NCBI RefSeq assembly: GCF_001485495.1
Contig: NZ_BCNF01000037.1
Span: 45,472-109,471 of the forward strand
Direction of reading: 5' to 3'
Source: Gordonia desulfuricans NBRC 100010
Lineage (GTDB): Bacteria; Actinomycetota; Actinomycetes; Mycobacteriales; Mycobacteriaceae
Length of the DNA stretch: 64,000 bases
A model generated the notes under the pieces. It had not been told where the DNA came from. It searched no databases and saw only the letters and a program-made list of their open reading frames with translations. Each line of letters opens with the position of its first letter. Position 1 is the first letter of the stretch. The translations under genes and the position numbers were made by a program. This document shows positions 53,860-63,056 of the stretch, piece by piece.

Positions 53860-54651
53860 ATGACGTCAGGACGGGGGGAATCAGCCGCCCAGCGGCGGCG
53901 CGACATCGCCGACTTCCTGCTCACGCACAGCACGTCCACCGCGCAGGAACTCGCCGACCGCTTCAACGTGAGCCTGGTGACCGCACACCGTGACCTCGAC
54001 GCGCTGGCACGCAAGGGTGTCGTCCGCAAGTTCCACGGCGGCGTCACCGCGCAACCGTCGAGCGTCTTCGAGAGCAGCATCGAGTACCGCTTCGGCGCAG
54101 CGCTCACCGAGAAGGCGGCGATCGCAGCCCATGCGGCGGCACTCATCGAGCCCGGGATGTCGGTGATATTGGACAGTTCCACCACCAACCTGCATCTGCT
54201 CGATCCTCTCGAGGCCGTGCGCCCACTGACCCTGATCACCAATTTCGTCCCGGTGATCTCTCGGGCGGCGGAGTGGGAGGACGTGCGACTGGTGGTCCTC
54301 GGAGGCGAGTACGACGTGCGCCACGCCAGTACGCACGGCATCAGTTGCCAGGAAGCGGCTCGCCAGATCCGCGCCGACATCGGGTTCTTCTCGTTCGCCG
54401 GCGTCGACCGGCGCGGTGTCTACCACCCCGAACAGCACGTCGCCGCCTCCAAGGCGGCGATGCTGGAGTCCGCGTCGCGACGAGTGATCCTCGCCGACGG
54501 CAGCAAGATCGGGCGCACCGCCCTGCACCGGATCGCGCCGCTCGACGATTTCGAGCGCCTGATCACCGATGACACGGCCCCCGCCGACGTCGTCACGGCC
54601 CTTCGTACCGGTGGCACCGAGGTGTCGGTCGTGGAACTCGGCGAGAGCTGA
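53860..54651 (+). CDS. DeoR-family regulator
   Basis: 263 residues. N-terminal HTH (about 10-65) with QRRRDIADFLL, TAQELADRFNVSLVTAHRDLDAL and VVRKFHGGV; C-terminal DeoR sensor domain of the ISOCOT fold with SVILDSSTTNLHLL and LADGSKIGRTALHRI. Such sensors bind sugar phosphates. ATG 53860 has GGGAG upstream; the long upstream frame from 53725 is not used. Divergent from the importer, so it probably represses the importer until a phosphorylated product appears. Confidence 0.88.
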   Translation: MTSGRGESAAQRRRDIADFLLTHSTSTAQELADRFNVSLVTAHRDLDALARKGVVRKFHGGVTAQPSSVFESSIEYRFGAALTEKAAIAAHAAALIEPGMSVILDSSTTNLHLLDPLEAVRPLTLITNFVPVISRAAEWEDVRLVVLGGEYDVRHASTHGISCQEAARQIRADIGFFSFAGVDRRGVYHPEQHVAASKAAMLESASRRVILADGSKIGRTALHRIAPLDDFERLITDDTAPADVVTALRTGGTEVSVVELGES

Positions 54652-54693
54652 CGATCGGGCGGCCGCCGATGAGGGCGGGCAGGAAGTGTCGGC

Positions 54694-55251
54694 TCACGCG
54701 CCACATTCCGGCGAAGATCCGTAGCGTTCCCGGTTACACCAGGTGACCGGATAGCCGCCGTTGCCGAAGCCCGTCATGGTCATGTAGGTGACACCGGCGC
54801 TGTCCGAGGTGAGGGTGCCACGATAGGTGGCCCCGGCGTTCATCGCGCCGGCGAGACCGTCCCCGACCACCGAGGTCCGGCTCACCAGCGTCACGTCCAC
54901 ACCGCCGCCGGAGGCGCCCCAGGTGAGCGTCCAGTCCTCGCCGTCGGCGGCGCCGCTGAACACCGACATCGTCCCGGTCCCGTCCGACGACAACGCCATG
55001 CCGCGGGTGTGACCGGTCCAGTCCCCCACGTAGGCGGCGGTGTCGGCCTGCGTGGCCGTCGGCGACGGTGTCGTCGTCGCCGTCGTTGCCGTCGTTGCCG
55101 GACCGACTGTCTCCGTGTGTGTTTCGGTGACCACGACAACCGGAGCCGAGGACTTCGTGGAGGTGTCGTCCGGACCGCATCCGACCACGGCACCCGCGAG
55201 TCCCACGGCGACGAGGAGCGCGACCGGAAGCCGACGACAGGAGATGTCCAT
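54694..55251 (-). CDS. Putative secreted lipoprotein
   Basis: 185 residues. Signal peptide with lipobox VVGC (Cys about 24), then a Thr/Ser/Val-rich linker (TETHTETVGPATTATTATTT) and a beta-rich domain with two Cys near the C-terminus (WCNRERYGSSPECG), perhaps a disulfide. ATG 55251 is the start fitting a signal peptide. No family recognised. Divergent from the LuxR gene at 55453. Confidence 0.65.
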   Translation of the reverse strand: MDISCRRLPVALLVAVGLAGAVVGCGPDDTSTKSSAPVVVVTETHTETVGPATTATTATTTPSPTATQADTAAYVGDWTGHTRGMALSSDGTGTMSVFSGAADGEDWTLTWGASGGGVDVTLVSRTSVVGDGLAGAMNAGATYRGTLTSDSAGVTYMTMTGFGNGGYPVTWCNRERYGSSPECGA

Positions 55252-55300
55252 CCACCGATGGTGACACCGGGATCGGCGTGTGCACAGGCTCGTCGTACAC

Positions 55301-55360
55301 CCGGACGACACAGCGGTGAACCGGACGACACAACGGTGAACCGGGCACCACCGCGGTGAA
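55301..55360. repeat. 20-bp direct repeat, 3 copies, possible operator array
   Basis: Three head-to-tail 20-bp units (55301, 55321, 55341) beginning CCGGACGACACA or CCGGGCACCACC and ending CGGTGAA, in the divergent region between the lipoprotein and LuxR genes. The period is about two helical turns. Confidence 0.7.
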
Positions 55361-55452
55361 CCGATTCCGGACGAAGTGGACGGTTCCGCTCCGCCGCGAT
55401 ATTACCGGGGAGTAGCCTGAGCGGGTTCGGTCCACAGAGCAGTGAGTCGAGG

Positions 55453-57774
55453 ATGTCTGCGACGACGAATGAAGCCATCACCCCGCCACCGGGACTGACG
55501 CTGATCGTCGGCGCCTCGACGCGGGAGTCACGCCACACCGTCGACACCATCCTCACGCAGGCGCGCAGGTCCGGAGCACTCGTCCTGCGACATCGCTTCG
55601 ACGCCGATCACATACACCCGCTCAGTGCGCTCCGATCGCTGCTCCATCACGTCACGCTGCCCGCCGGCACCGCCGCGGACCACCCTGCCCGGCACCGGAT
55701 CAGCCGCCTGCAACGACTCGTCGCCGCCGACGAACCCGATGTGCTGGCCCTGATCGGCGGCCTGGTGGGACTACAGCAGGCGGCGCGGCCGCTGGGCCCG
55801 GTGGTGATCGCGCTCAACGATCTCGATCTGATCGACCGGGCCGGCGCCGATGTACTCGCCGGTGTCGCCCGCCGGCTCCGCGACCAACCGATCGCCATCC
55901 TCGCCACCGCGACCCCCGATGCCGTCGTCGACGACCGGATCGTCACCCGCCGTTGGTATCCGACCACCGCCGATCCCGTGGCCGGTGCGTCCCCGGCCGG
56001 GGCCCCAGGACTGCCGACCGATCCCACCGAGGCCACCCGACGTGCGCTTGCCGAGCTCCGGTCGGGCGACATCGACCGAGCGGCAACCGAACTCGCCGGT
56101 GCGGTGGAGTCCAGCACCGACCCGGAGACGCGCGGCCGGCTGCTGGCGGCCGCGGCCGGGGTGGCCGCCGACGTGACCGCCAACCTCGACCAGGTGTCGC
56201 TGTTGTTGCGTCAGGCCCTGTCTGCCGACCGGACCACCGCCGCGTCGCTGGAAGCCCAGGTCGCACACCTGCATCTGGGACTCGGCAGCGGCGCGCGGCT
56301 GAGCGCACTGGCGCACTCGATGGCGACCGGACTGCGCGACCAGGACCGCATCGCCGGCCGATGGGTCCTCGACGAAGCGCTCTGGGCGATGTATCTGGTC
56401 GCCTCCGCCGCCGAACGGCGCGACATCTGGGATCTGTTCGGCAACACCGTCATCGGACTGGGTGATCGCGTCTCGACGTGGGCGACGATCGCCGCCACCG
56501 CCACCACGCCCGGTGCCGCCGTGCTCCGGCCACCGGATGACTCCCCGGTCGTGCGGGCGCTCACCCACACCGACGATCCGGCCCAGACGATCCGGGTCGC
56601 CTTTGCCACCGGCACCCGCCGGCGTCACTACTGGTGGCGAGATGCCCTGGAACGACTATGGACTCGGCGGTATCCGACGGCATCGGCGATCTATGCGGGA
56701 GTGCTGCTGACCGCCGACGGCATCGACGACGGCAACTGGGACCACGCCGCGACGATCGCCGCCGACGCACTGGCCCTGCGGGCAGATCGCGATCACCATT
56801 CGGTCTCCGAGGCATGGCTGCACCACAACCTCGGCATCCTCGAGGCCCATCGCGGAAATGATTCCGCCGCATTGGAACACGCCGCGTTCCTCGGCGAATG
56901 GTCGACGCCCCGTGGCGCACAACGTCTCCGGGACAGATCGGTCCACATCCGTGCGGCGAGTGCCCTCGCCGCCGACCGCCCGCGGCGTGCTCACCGGCTA
57001 CTCGGCGGCCTCACCGACGACGCCGGCTACGGCGAGCTGATCGCCGTCGACGACCGCACCGCACTCGAATTCGCCGAGTCGGCCCAGCGCAGCGGCGCAG
57101 GTGACCACCTCTCGGCACTGCGTCGACGCCTGACCGGGATGCTCGACGCCTCCGGGCCGACCACCGCCGATCCGGACGTCGACCCGGACACCGACTACCG
57201 CCGGGCCCGCTCGACGATGATCTTCCTCGGCGCCCTGGCGATCACCACCTCCGACGTCGAGATGTTCACCCGGGCGCTGGCCCCGACCGACCGCGATCGG
57301 TGGCCCTTCGTGACCGCGCGGATCCGGCTGGCCTTCGCCCGCGTCCTGCGCCGCGACGCCGATCCCGCCGTCGCCGCACAGGCCACCGACCACCTGCGCC
57401 GGGCTGCGATGACCTTCCAGCTCCTGGGCGCGACGCCGTGGCTCGAGCAGGCTCGCCGCGAACTGCACAGCCTGGGTGTCCACACGGGTGCGGCGTCGAT
57501 CATCGGATTCGAACGGCTCAGCGCCATCGAGCAGCGGATCGCCGAGATGGCCGCATCGGGCCGGACCAACCGTGAGATCGCGACCCACCTCATGATGTCG
57601 CCGAGTACGGTGGGTACGCACCTGCATCACGTCTACGGGGTGCTCGGCGTGCGATCCCGGGCAGGACTCCGAGATCTTTTGCACCCGAAGCCATCCGACG
57701 GTCCGGTCACTCCCCGCTCGACGCCGGGGCCGATGTCTGCGCAAGCGCATCACGGAGTGCCAGCCGCGAGGTGA
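55453..57774 (+). CDS. Large LuxR-family regulator with degenerate ATPase domain
   Basis: 773 residues. The N-terminal 170 residues look like the STAND/AAA domain of LAL regulators, but the P-loop position reads VGASTRESRHT, without GKT. A helical, TPR-like middle follows, and a C-terminal LuxR HTH (LSAIEQRIAEMAASG, TNREIATHLMMSPSTVGTHLHHVYGVLG). It overlaps tail to tail (68 bp) with a second regulator of the same kind. Target and inducer unknown; the nearby repeat array may be its site. Confidence 0.8.
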   Translation: MSATTNEAITPPPGLTLIVGASTRESRHTVDTILTQARRSGALVLRHRFDADHIHPLSALRSLLHHVTLPAGTAADHPARHRISRLQRLVAADEPDVLALIGGLVGLQQAARPLGPVVIALNDLDLIDRAGADVLAGVARRLRDQPIAILATATPDAVVDDRIVTRRWYPTTADPVAGASPAGAPGLPTDPTEATRRALAELRSGDIDRAATELAGAVESSTDPETRGRLLAAAAGVAADVTANLDQVSLLLRQALSADRTTAASLEAQVAHLHLGLGSGARLSALAHSMATGLRDQDRIAGRWVLDEALWAMYLVASAAERRDIWDLFGNTVIGLGDRVSTWATIAATATTPGAAVLRPPDDSPVVRALTHTDDPAQTIRVAFATGTRRRHYWWRDALERLWTRRYPTASAIYAGVLLTADGIDDGNWDHAATIAADALALRADRDHHSVSEAWLHHNLGILEAHRGNDSAALEHAAFLGEWSTPRGAQRLRDRSVHIRAASALAADRPRRAHRLLGGLTDDAGYGELIAVDDRTALEFAESAQRSGAGDHLSALRRRLTGMLDASGPTTADPDVDPDTDYRRARSTMIFLGALAITTSDVEMFTRALAPTDRDRWPFVTARIRLAFARVLRRDADPAVAAQATDHLRRAAMTFQLLGATPWLEQARRELHSLGVHTGAASIIGFERLSAIEQRIAEMAASGRTNREIATHLMMSPSTVGTHLHHVYGVLGVRSRAGLRDLLHPKPSDGPVTPRSTPGPMSAQAHHGVPAAR

Positions 57775-60496
57775 CCGACAGTTTCGCATAGACGTGATGC
57801 AGATGGTTGCCGACGGTGCGCGGCGACATCACCAGCCGAGCGGCGATGTCCTTGTTGCTCAATCCTTCTGCGGCGAGCTCTGCGATGTGGCGTTCCCGCG
57901 GGGTGAGCCCCCCGGCCGGGACGTCGGCGACGGCGCCCGACGGCGGAGTCCGACGCCGGGTGGAGGCGGTGGCCTCCCATTCCCGGCGCGCCCAATCGGC
58001 CCACGGCCCCGCGTCGATCCGGGTGAGGGCGGTGGCCGCGTCGGCGAGCAGCGGACGCGACCGTGTGACCGAATGTCGGCGTCGCAGTGCGGAACCGGCG
58101 AGCAGCTGCACTCGTGCACGATCGAACGACCAGCGTTCGGTACCGGGGACCGCGAGGGCCGCGGCGAACAGTCGATGCGCATCCGCATCGGCCGACACGA
58201 GGGCGCACGAGGTCAGGTACAGCATCCGTGCCAGCGCGGAACGCTCGGGATATCCGCTGCGCCGCATGGCCTCCACATGGGTTCCTGCGACCTCCCTACG
58301 CCCGGTCCGCACCGCGGCGAGGACGATCTCGAAGTCGACGGAGGTCGCCCACCAACTCGGTTCCAGGCAGGTTCCGGGCGAGGTGATCGCGGTGAGGTGC
58401 GTGTACGCGGATTCGTGGTCGTCGCGTGCGCTCGCACAGATCGCGAGAACGTGCTCGGCACAACCCGCCACCGTGCGGGCTCGGCGCGGAAGCGCCCAGG
58501 CGGCAACCGATTCGGCGATCATGATCGCGACATCCACGTCGCCCCGCCGCGCATGGGCGATACCCAGGTGATAGTCGGCAGCCCATCCCAGAATGTTGGG
58601 CGTGGCCGTGGGGTCGTGTGCATCACGGCGGGCACCCCCGTGTGCGGCGATCACCGCACCGTACTCGCCACGGTTCAGGTCGTCCAGTGAGAGCTGCAGG
58701 TCGATCCACATCTTGATCATGGGCAGGCCGAGCCGGGTGGCGAGCTCCGACGTCGCCTCGATCGCGGGGCGACATTCGGCGAGATGATCGACAGCCGAGG
58801 CGGTTTCACCGATCAGGACCACATCGATCGCCGAGGTCGACGGGTCGGCGAGGCGGGTGATCAGGGTGTCGATCCGCGACAGATCGATGCGGCCGTCGAC
58901 GGTCGCCTCGTCGAGGGGATGGCGGGAATCGGGTGACAGCCGCTCGACTGCAGCATGGTAGTGCTCCCACTGCTCCGGACGGCCGCCGAGCCATGTTGCC
59001 CAGCGCAGGGCGCGCAGGGCGTCGACGACCACCGGCCCGGCCTGCTGCGGACCGGCATGATGGGCGACCGGCCGGCGGTCCAGCGCGGTTCGCAGGATGC
59101 GATGTGCGGCATCGATATCGCCGCGGGGCCCATGCGCCAGGACCGCGCCGGCGCCGGTCGCGGCGACGAGGGACCGGCCGAAGTACGGGTCGTCGACGCG
59201 CAGTTGTTCCATCAGTTCGGCGGCGAAACCGACGTCGGTGACCGCGGCGATTCCCACCGCCCGGCCGATGAGCCGTGCCCGGCGGGCCGCGGTGGGTTCG
59301 TGGGTCGCCGCCTCGCGGAGCAGGGCGACCCCCTCGTCCAATTGTCCGGCCACGACCGCGGTCTCGGCGAGGAGCGCCAGCCCCAGGATGAGTTCGGTGG
59401 GGTCGGCGTCGAGATCGGCGCGGAGTCCGTCGAGATGGTCCCCGAGTTCGTGGGCCGCCTCGGGTGGTACGCCGGTCGATGCGATCCGGATCAGGGTGTC
59501 CTGCTCGTCACCGGTACATCGTGCCCAGGTCAGCGAGTCGGCGAGGACCCGGGACCGTCGGGCCGCATCCGTGCCGGCATGCGACGGTGAGGCGAGTGAT
59601 CGCAGGAACTCCACGAGGAGCACGTCGCGATCGGCGACGGTGCCGGGTACACCCTGCGCGTGAGCGCCCGGCCCCGGCGGGGTGGTGTGGACGATCCGGC
59701 GCAGCCGACGGCTGATCGGGAGGATGCGCGGTAGGTCACGGGCACCGGCACGTTGCCTCGGCGAGAGGGATGCGGCGATCTCGTCGAGCGCCGTCGGGTT
59801 TCCGGCGGCCCAGGCGATCACCTGGGAGGCGACGCTGCCGGCGATGTCGGGGTGGCGCTGCCGCAGCAGCTCGGCGGCCGATTCGTCGTCGAGCGGGGCG
59901 AGCCGGATCGTCGTGATCGGTGCCGGGGAGTCGAGGGCGGGGTGGTGCGTGCCGAGCAGGATGCCGGTCGCGGGGATATCGGCGCATGCCGCGATGACGG
60001 TGCGCGACAACGGATCGGCGAGATGGTGGTCGTCGACGACGACGAGCAGCCCCGTCGTCGCGGCCAGACCGGCGAGCAGCGCTCGCGCGTCGGCGATGAC
60101 AGTGTCCTCGGTCGGACGGGGTCCGTCGGCGAGGCCCAGCGCGATCTGCAGGGTCGGGGGCGCCACCGGAGCCGAGATCACCGGGAGGAGCAGTTCTTGG
60201 AGGGTGGCGAGGGGGATGTCGGTCTCCGACTCCACCCCCGAGGCGCGCAGCACGGTGATCCCGGTGCCGTGGGCGCGGGCGACACACTCGGCGACGAGCG
60301 TCGTCACCCCGATCAGGGGATCACCCACCACCCGGGCGACGGGTGCGGCACCGGCCCTGATGGCCCGGACGAACCCGTCGAACAGCGCGAGCTCGGGACG
60401 ACGACCGACCATCGGGCCCGCGCGGCGCACGCCCGGGCCCGCATCGTCGTCGATGATCGTCGGCACGTCACTCCCGCTCGTGTTCACGGCTCTCAC
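57707..60496 (-). CDS. Large LuxR-family (LAL) regulator with degenerate P-loop
   Basis: 929 residues. The ATPase-like N-terminus begins MVGRRPELALFDGF. Its P-loop reads GDPLIGVTT, where Val replaces the nucleotide-binding Lys; Walker B LLVVVDDHHLAD is kept. A long TPR-like helical region follows, with a C-terminal HTH: LTPRERHIAELAAEGLSNKDIAARLVMSPRTVGNHLHHVYAKL (split here for description only by its ends LTPRERHIAEL and HHVYAKL). GTG 60496 is the start. Paralogous to its convergent neighbour. Confidence 0.8.
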   Translation of the reverse strand: MRAVNTSGSDVPTIIDDDAGPGVRRAGPMVGRRPELALFDGFVRAIRAGAAPVARVVGDPLIGVTTLVAECVARAHGTGITVLRASGVESETDIPLATLQELLLPVISAPVAPPTLQIALGLADGPRPTEDTVIADARALLAGLAATTGLLVVVDDHHLADPLSRTVIAACADIPATGILLGTHHPALDSPAPITTIRLAPLDDESAAELLRQRHPDIAGSVASQVIAWAAGNPTALDEIAASLSPRQRAGARDLPRILPISRRLRRIVHTTPPGPGAHAQGVPGTVADRDVLLVEFLRSLASPSHAGTDAARRSRVLADSLTWARCTGDEQDTLIRIASTGVPPEAAHELGDHLDGLRADLDADPTELILGLALLAETAVVAGQLDEGVALLREAATHEPTAARRARLIGRAVGIAAVTDVGFAAELMEQLRVDDPYFGRSLVAATGAGAVLAHGPRGDIDAAHRILRTALDRRPVAHHAGPQQAGPVVVDALRALRWATWLGGRPEQWEHYHAAVERLSPDSRHPLDEATVDGRIDLSRIDTLITRLADPSTSAIDVVLIGETASAVDHLAECRPAIEATSELATRLGLPMIKMWIDLQLSLDDLNRGEYGAVIAAHGGARRDAHDPTATPNILGWAADYHLGIAHARRGDVDVAIMIAESVAAWALPRRARTVAGCAEHVLAICASARDDHESAYTHLTAITSPGTCLEPSWWATSVDFEIVLAAVRTGRREVAGTHVEAMRRSGYPERSALARMLYLTSCALVSADADAHRLFAAALAVPGTERWSFDRARVQLLAGSALRRRHSVTRSRPLLADAATALTRIDAGPWADWARREWEATASTRRRTPPSGAVADVPAGGLTPRERHIAELAAEGLSNKDIAARLVMSPRTVGNHLHHVYAKLSVTSRLALRDALAQTSAPASSGE

Positions 60497-60575
60497 CGTG
60501 GGGTCGCCCGCCGGCAGGGGCCGGAGGACCGAAGACTAGTCGGCTCCACCGGCCCCTGCGGCGGGGTTGGTGGGA

Positions 60576-61913
60576 TCAGTCCGAGGTGGAGGGGCCACCG
60601 TCGGACGAACCGTCGTCACCCGACGAACCACCATCGGTGGATCCCGGCGACGATCCTGCGTCGTCGTCGGACGCGGAGTCTGCGGCCGACGTCCCCGGAT
60701 CGGCCGGGGCCCCGGAGTCAGCCGAGTCCGAACCTGTCGTCTCCGGTGCGGTGGCCTCCGGTGCGGTGGTCTCGGGGGCGGTGATCTCGGGCGCCGGGGT
60801 CTCCGCAGCACCCGTCTCGGGCGCACTCGTCTCGGGCGCACTCGACTCGGGAGTGGTGGTCTCGGGCGTGGCTGCTTCCGGCGCACTCACCTCGGCGGTC
60901 TCCGGCGTGGAGGCCGGCGTCGACACGGTGGTGGCGGCATCGGTCGATGTGGCACCCAGCGTCACCGTGATCGATCGGGTGGCGGTGTTCGGATGCGGAC
61001 TGAGCGACGACGTGCCGTCGAGGATCCCGGCGATACTCTGCTGCAACGACTGGAGCGCCGGGATGCTGCCGAACAGCGACGTCCCGTTCGCCCCGCCACC
61101 GGCACCGCCGAGCAGACCACCCGAGGTGATGACGATGCCCGGGATGTCGATACCCAGGAGCGAACCGAGGTTGGGTCCGGAACCGCCGTTGAGGAATCCA
61201 CCCACGACCTTGCCCGGGAAGTTGAGGAGCGCGTTCATCACGGAAACGGCGTCGCCGTTCTCGACCGCGGTCACCATGTCCTGAATGCCGTCGCCGAGGC
61301 CACCGTAGGCGCCGGCGATGGGGCTGATCAGCGCGATCCCACCGATCAGGATCGAGTTCGCCAACTGCCACTTGACCACGGCATTGAGATTCTCCAAGGG
61401 CTCGGAGAGCGCCGCGATGATCGGGGTCAGGGTGCCGCCGAACAGGTCGAGTCCCTTGAGAACGGGGACCAGCACCGCGACGAACAGCTGGTTCAGTGCG
61501 GCGTCGATGTTGCCGGCCTCCAACTCCGTCTGCGCCGCCGTGAGGTAGCGCGGCAGATCGGTCTGCAGCGAGGCGATGAGATTCGGCCCGATCTCGCCCA
61601 GTGCGGCCCCGACGGCCTGCGCATGCTCGGCCTGGTTGTTCAGGATCGCCGTCAGGATGGGGGTGGCGCCCTGGGTGCCGATGGTCGTGCCGATATCCTG
61701 CAGATTCGCCAGCGTCTCGGCGATGACCTGCTGGTAGTACACGATCGGCGAGGGTTCGGCCGTCGTGGTGAGGGCTGCGGTGGTGACCGCATCGGCGGCC
61801 ACGACAGGTGCCGCTCCCGAGGCGAACGGGGCGGCCACTGCCGCGGTGACACCCGCGGCTGCGAGGCCCATCATCAGTCCGGTCTGGCGGCGCGGATTAC
61901 GTGCGACGTGCAC
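60576..61913 (-). CDS. Secreted hydrophobic protein with Thr/Pro/Glu-rich tail (GjpA-like)
   Basis: 445 residues. Signal peptide to about residue 40 (GLAAAGVTAAVAAPFASGA). The region 50-300 is helical and Gly/Leu-rich, with YYQQVIAETLANLQDIGTT like the C-terminal domains of PE/PPE-type mycobacterial proteins. Residues 330-445 are a low-complexity tail of APET/TTPE repeats, then Ser/Asp/Gly. Gordonia proteins of similar look are labelled porin GjpA; that label is weakly supported here. GTG 61913 has GGAG upstream. Likely cell-wall associated, perhaps O-mannosylated. Confidence 0.6.
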   Translation of the reverse strand: MHVARNPRRQTGLMMGLAAAGVTAAVAAPFASGAAPVVAADAVTTAALTTTAEPSPIVYYQQVIAETLANLQDIGTTIGTQGATPILTAILNNQAEHAQAVGAALGEIGPNLIASLQTDLPRYLTAAQTELEAGNIDAALNQLFVAVLVPVLKGLDLFGGTLTPIIAALSEPLENLNAVVKWQLANSILIGGIALISPIAGAYGGLGDGIQDMVTAVENGDAVSVMNALLNFPGKVVGGFLNGGSGPNLGSLLGIDIPGIVITSGGLLGGAGGGANGTSLFGSIPALQSLQQSIAGILDGTSSLSPHPNTATRSITVTLGATSTDAATTVSTPASTPETAEVSAPEAATPETTTPESSAPETSAPETGAAETPAPEITAPETTAPEATAPETTGSDSADSGAPADPGTSAADSASDDDAGSSPGSTDGGSSGDDGSSDGGPSTSD

Positions 61914-62089
61914 TTCGGTTGCTCCTTGTTTCGCGGTGATCAGGCAAGCCCCGCCCCCCGTACGGATGCTCGTCTGTGACGCCTCTCAGGACGGTCACAG
62001 GAACGAAGTCTGCGATCGTCACAACGCGGGTCGGCAGAAAATCGGAATCATCTGGACAAATGACTCATCTTGTTCGACTGGGTAACGAT

Positions 62090-62461
62090 CTACGCCGGGC
62101 CGGCGCGCGCGACCGCCTCGCCGTGCCGCACACCGAACGGCCCCAGGTCCACCGCGACCTCGGCACGCACCACCACATCGGCATCGGCCATCCGGCAGTC
62201 GACGATCCGCGCCGGTGGTGTCTGCAGGCCCGCCACACGCACCGCCACCGCACACGGGTCCGCCCCGGCGGCGACGTGATCGGCTGCGGCGGCCAGCGCG
62301 GCGAGATCGGCCGCCGACTGTGCACGATGACGTGCGAGCGCCGCCGCACCGAACACCATCACCAGGAGGATCACCGCGAGCACCGCGACGATCACCCCCG
62401 CCGCGGCAGCCGTGGCGAAGCCGCCCTCATCGTCGGCGAGCCGCCTCGGCCCGGACCTCAC
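62090..62461 (-). CDS. Flp pilus-assembly TadE/G-like protein (Rv3654c-like)
   Basis: 123 residues. Short basic N-terminus, one membrane helix (about 14-40: FATAAAAGVIVAVLAVILL), then ARHRAQSAADLAALAAAADH, the typical TadE/G helix. It is a pseudopilin-like membrane protein of the Tad secretion system. The start overlaps the TadE stop by 4 bp. Position equals Rv3654c. Confidence 0.82.
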   Translation of the reverse strand: MRSGPRRLADDEGGFATAAAAGVIVAVLAVILLVMVFGAAALARHRAQSAADLAALAAAADHVAAGADPCAVAVRVAGLQTPPARIVDCRMADADVVVRAEVAVDLGPFGVRHGEAVARAGPA

Positions 62462-62832
62462 GGCTGCACCCCCGGCGCGAACACCACCTGATCGGAGCCG
62501 TCCGGTTCGGGGACCGCCACCGCCCGGGCCGACATGGTCAGCCCGGGCAGCATCAGCACGCCGTCGGTCACCTCGACGACGATCCGTTCATCGTTCTCGC
62601 TCACGGTGATCCGTGCGTCGGCCCCGACCAGCCGTTGTCCGGCGGCACGGGCATCGGGGTCGTCGGCGGCGGTCAGCCGGGCCACCTCACGGGCAGCATC
62701 GGTGCACCGGATCGAGGTGATGGCCGCCCCGATCCCGCCGAGCGCGAGGATCAGGACGACGACGATCGCCGCGATCGCATACGCCCCCTCGACGGTCGCC
62801 ATCCCGTCCTCGTCACGCCAGAGCCCATCCAC
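62458..62832 (-). CDS. TadE-family minor pilin (Rv3655c-like)
   Basis: 124 residues. The N-terminus has DEDGMATVEGAYAI, where Gly-Met-Ala-Thr-Val-Glu is the prepilin-like cleavage and Glu+5 motif, followed by one membrane helix and a beta-rich domain. Located 2 bp after the DUF4244 stop, so co-transcribed. Minor subunit or initiator of a Flp-type pilus. Confidence 0.83.
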   Translation of the reverse strand: MDGLWRDEDGMATVEGAYAIAAIVVVLILALGGIGAAITSIRCTDAAREVARLTAADDPDARAAGQRLVGADARITVSENDERIVVEVTDGVLMLPGLTMSARAVAVPEPDGSDQVVFAPGVQP

Positions 62833-62834
62833 GA

Positions 62835-63056
62835 TCAGCCCACCGACGTGTTCAGGGCCTTGTCGATGATCCCGGTCAGTGCACTGACGATGTCGCCACC
62901 GGTGACCACTGTGTAGAGGATCGCACCGAAGGCCGCGGCAGCGATCGTCCCGATGGCATATTCCGCGGTCGACATGCCGCTCTCGTCGGTCAGCAGGCGC
63001 AGGGCCTGCTCGTCGAGCCAGGTACGGGCAGAGCGGTAGGTTCGTCTGGGCGACAT
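62835..63056 (-). CDS. DUF4244 Flp-like pilin (Rv3656c-like)
   Basis: 73 residues. DESGMSTAEYAIGTIAAAAFGA is the DUF4244/Flp pilin core: cleavage after Gly, Glu near +5 and a long hydrophobic helix. AGGAAAC precedes ATG 63056. First of three overlapping pilin-type genes. The tadA, tadB and tadC genes normally upstream in mycobacteria are absent; the opposite strand there carries an unrelated gene. Confidence 0.85.
   Translation of the reverse strand: MSPRRTYRSARTWLDEQALRLLTDESGMSTAEYAIGTIAAAAFGAILYTVVTGGDIVSALTGIIDKALNTSVG

Noticed and set aside
57859..58188. Arg-rich small minus-strand frame within the LuxR gene
   Set aside because: Out-of-frame shadow of the 929-residue regulator.
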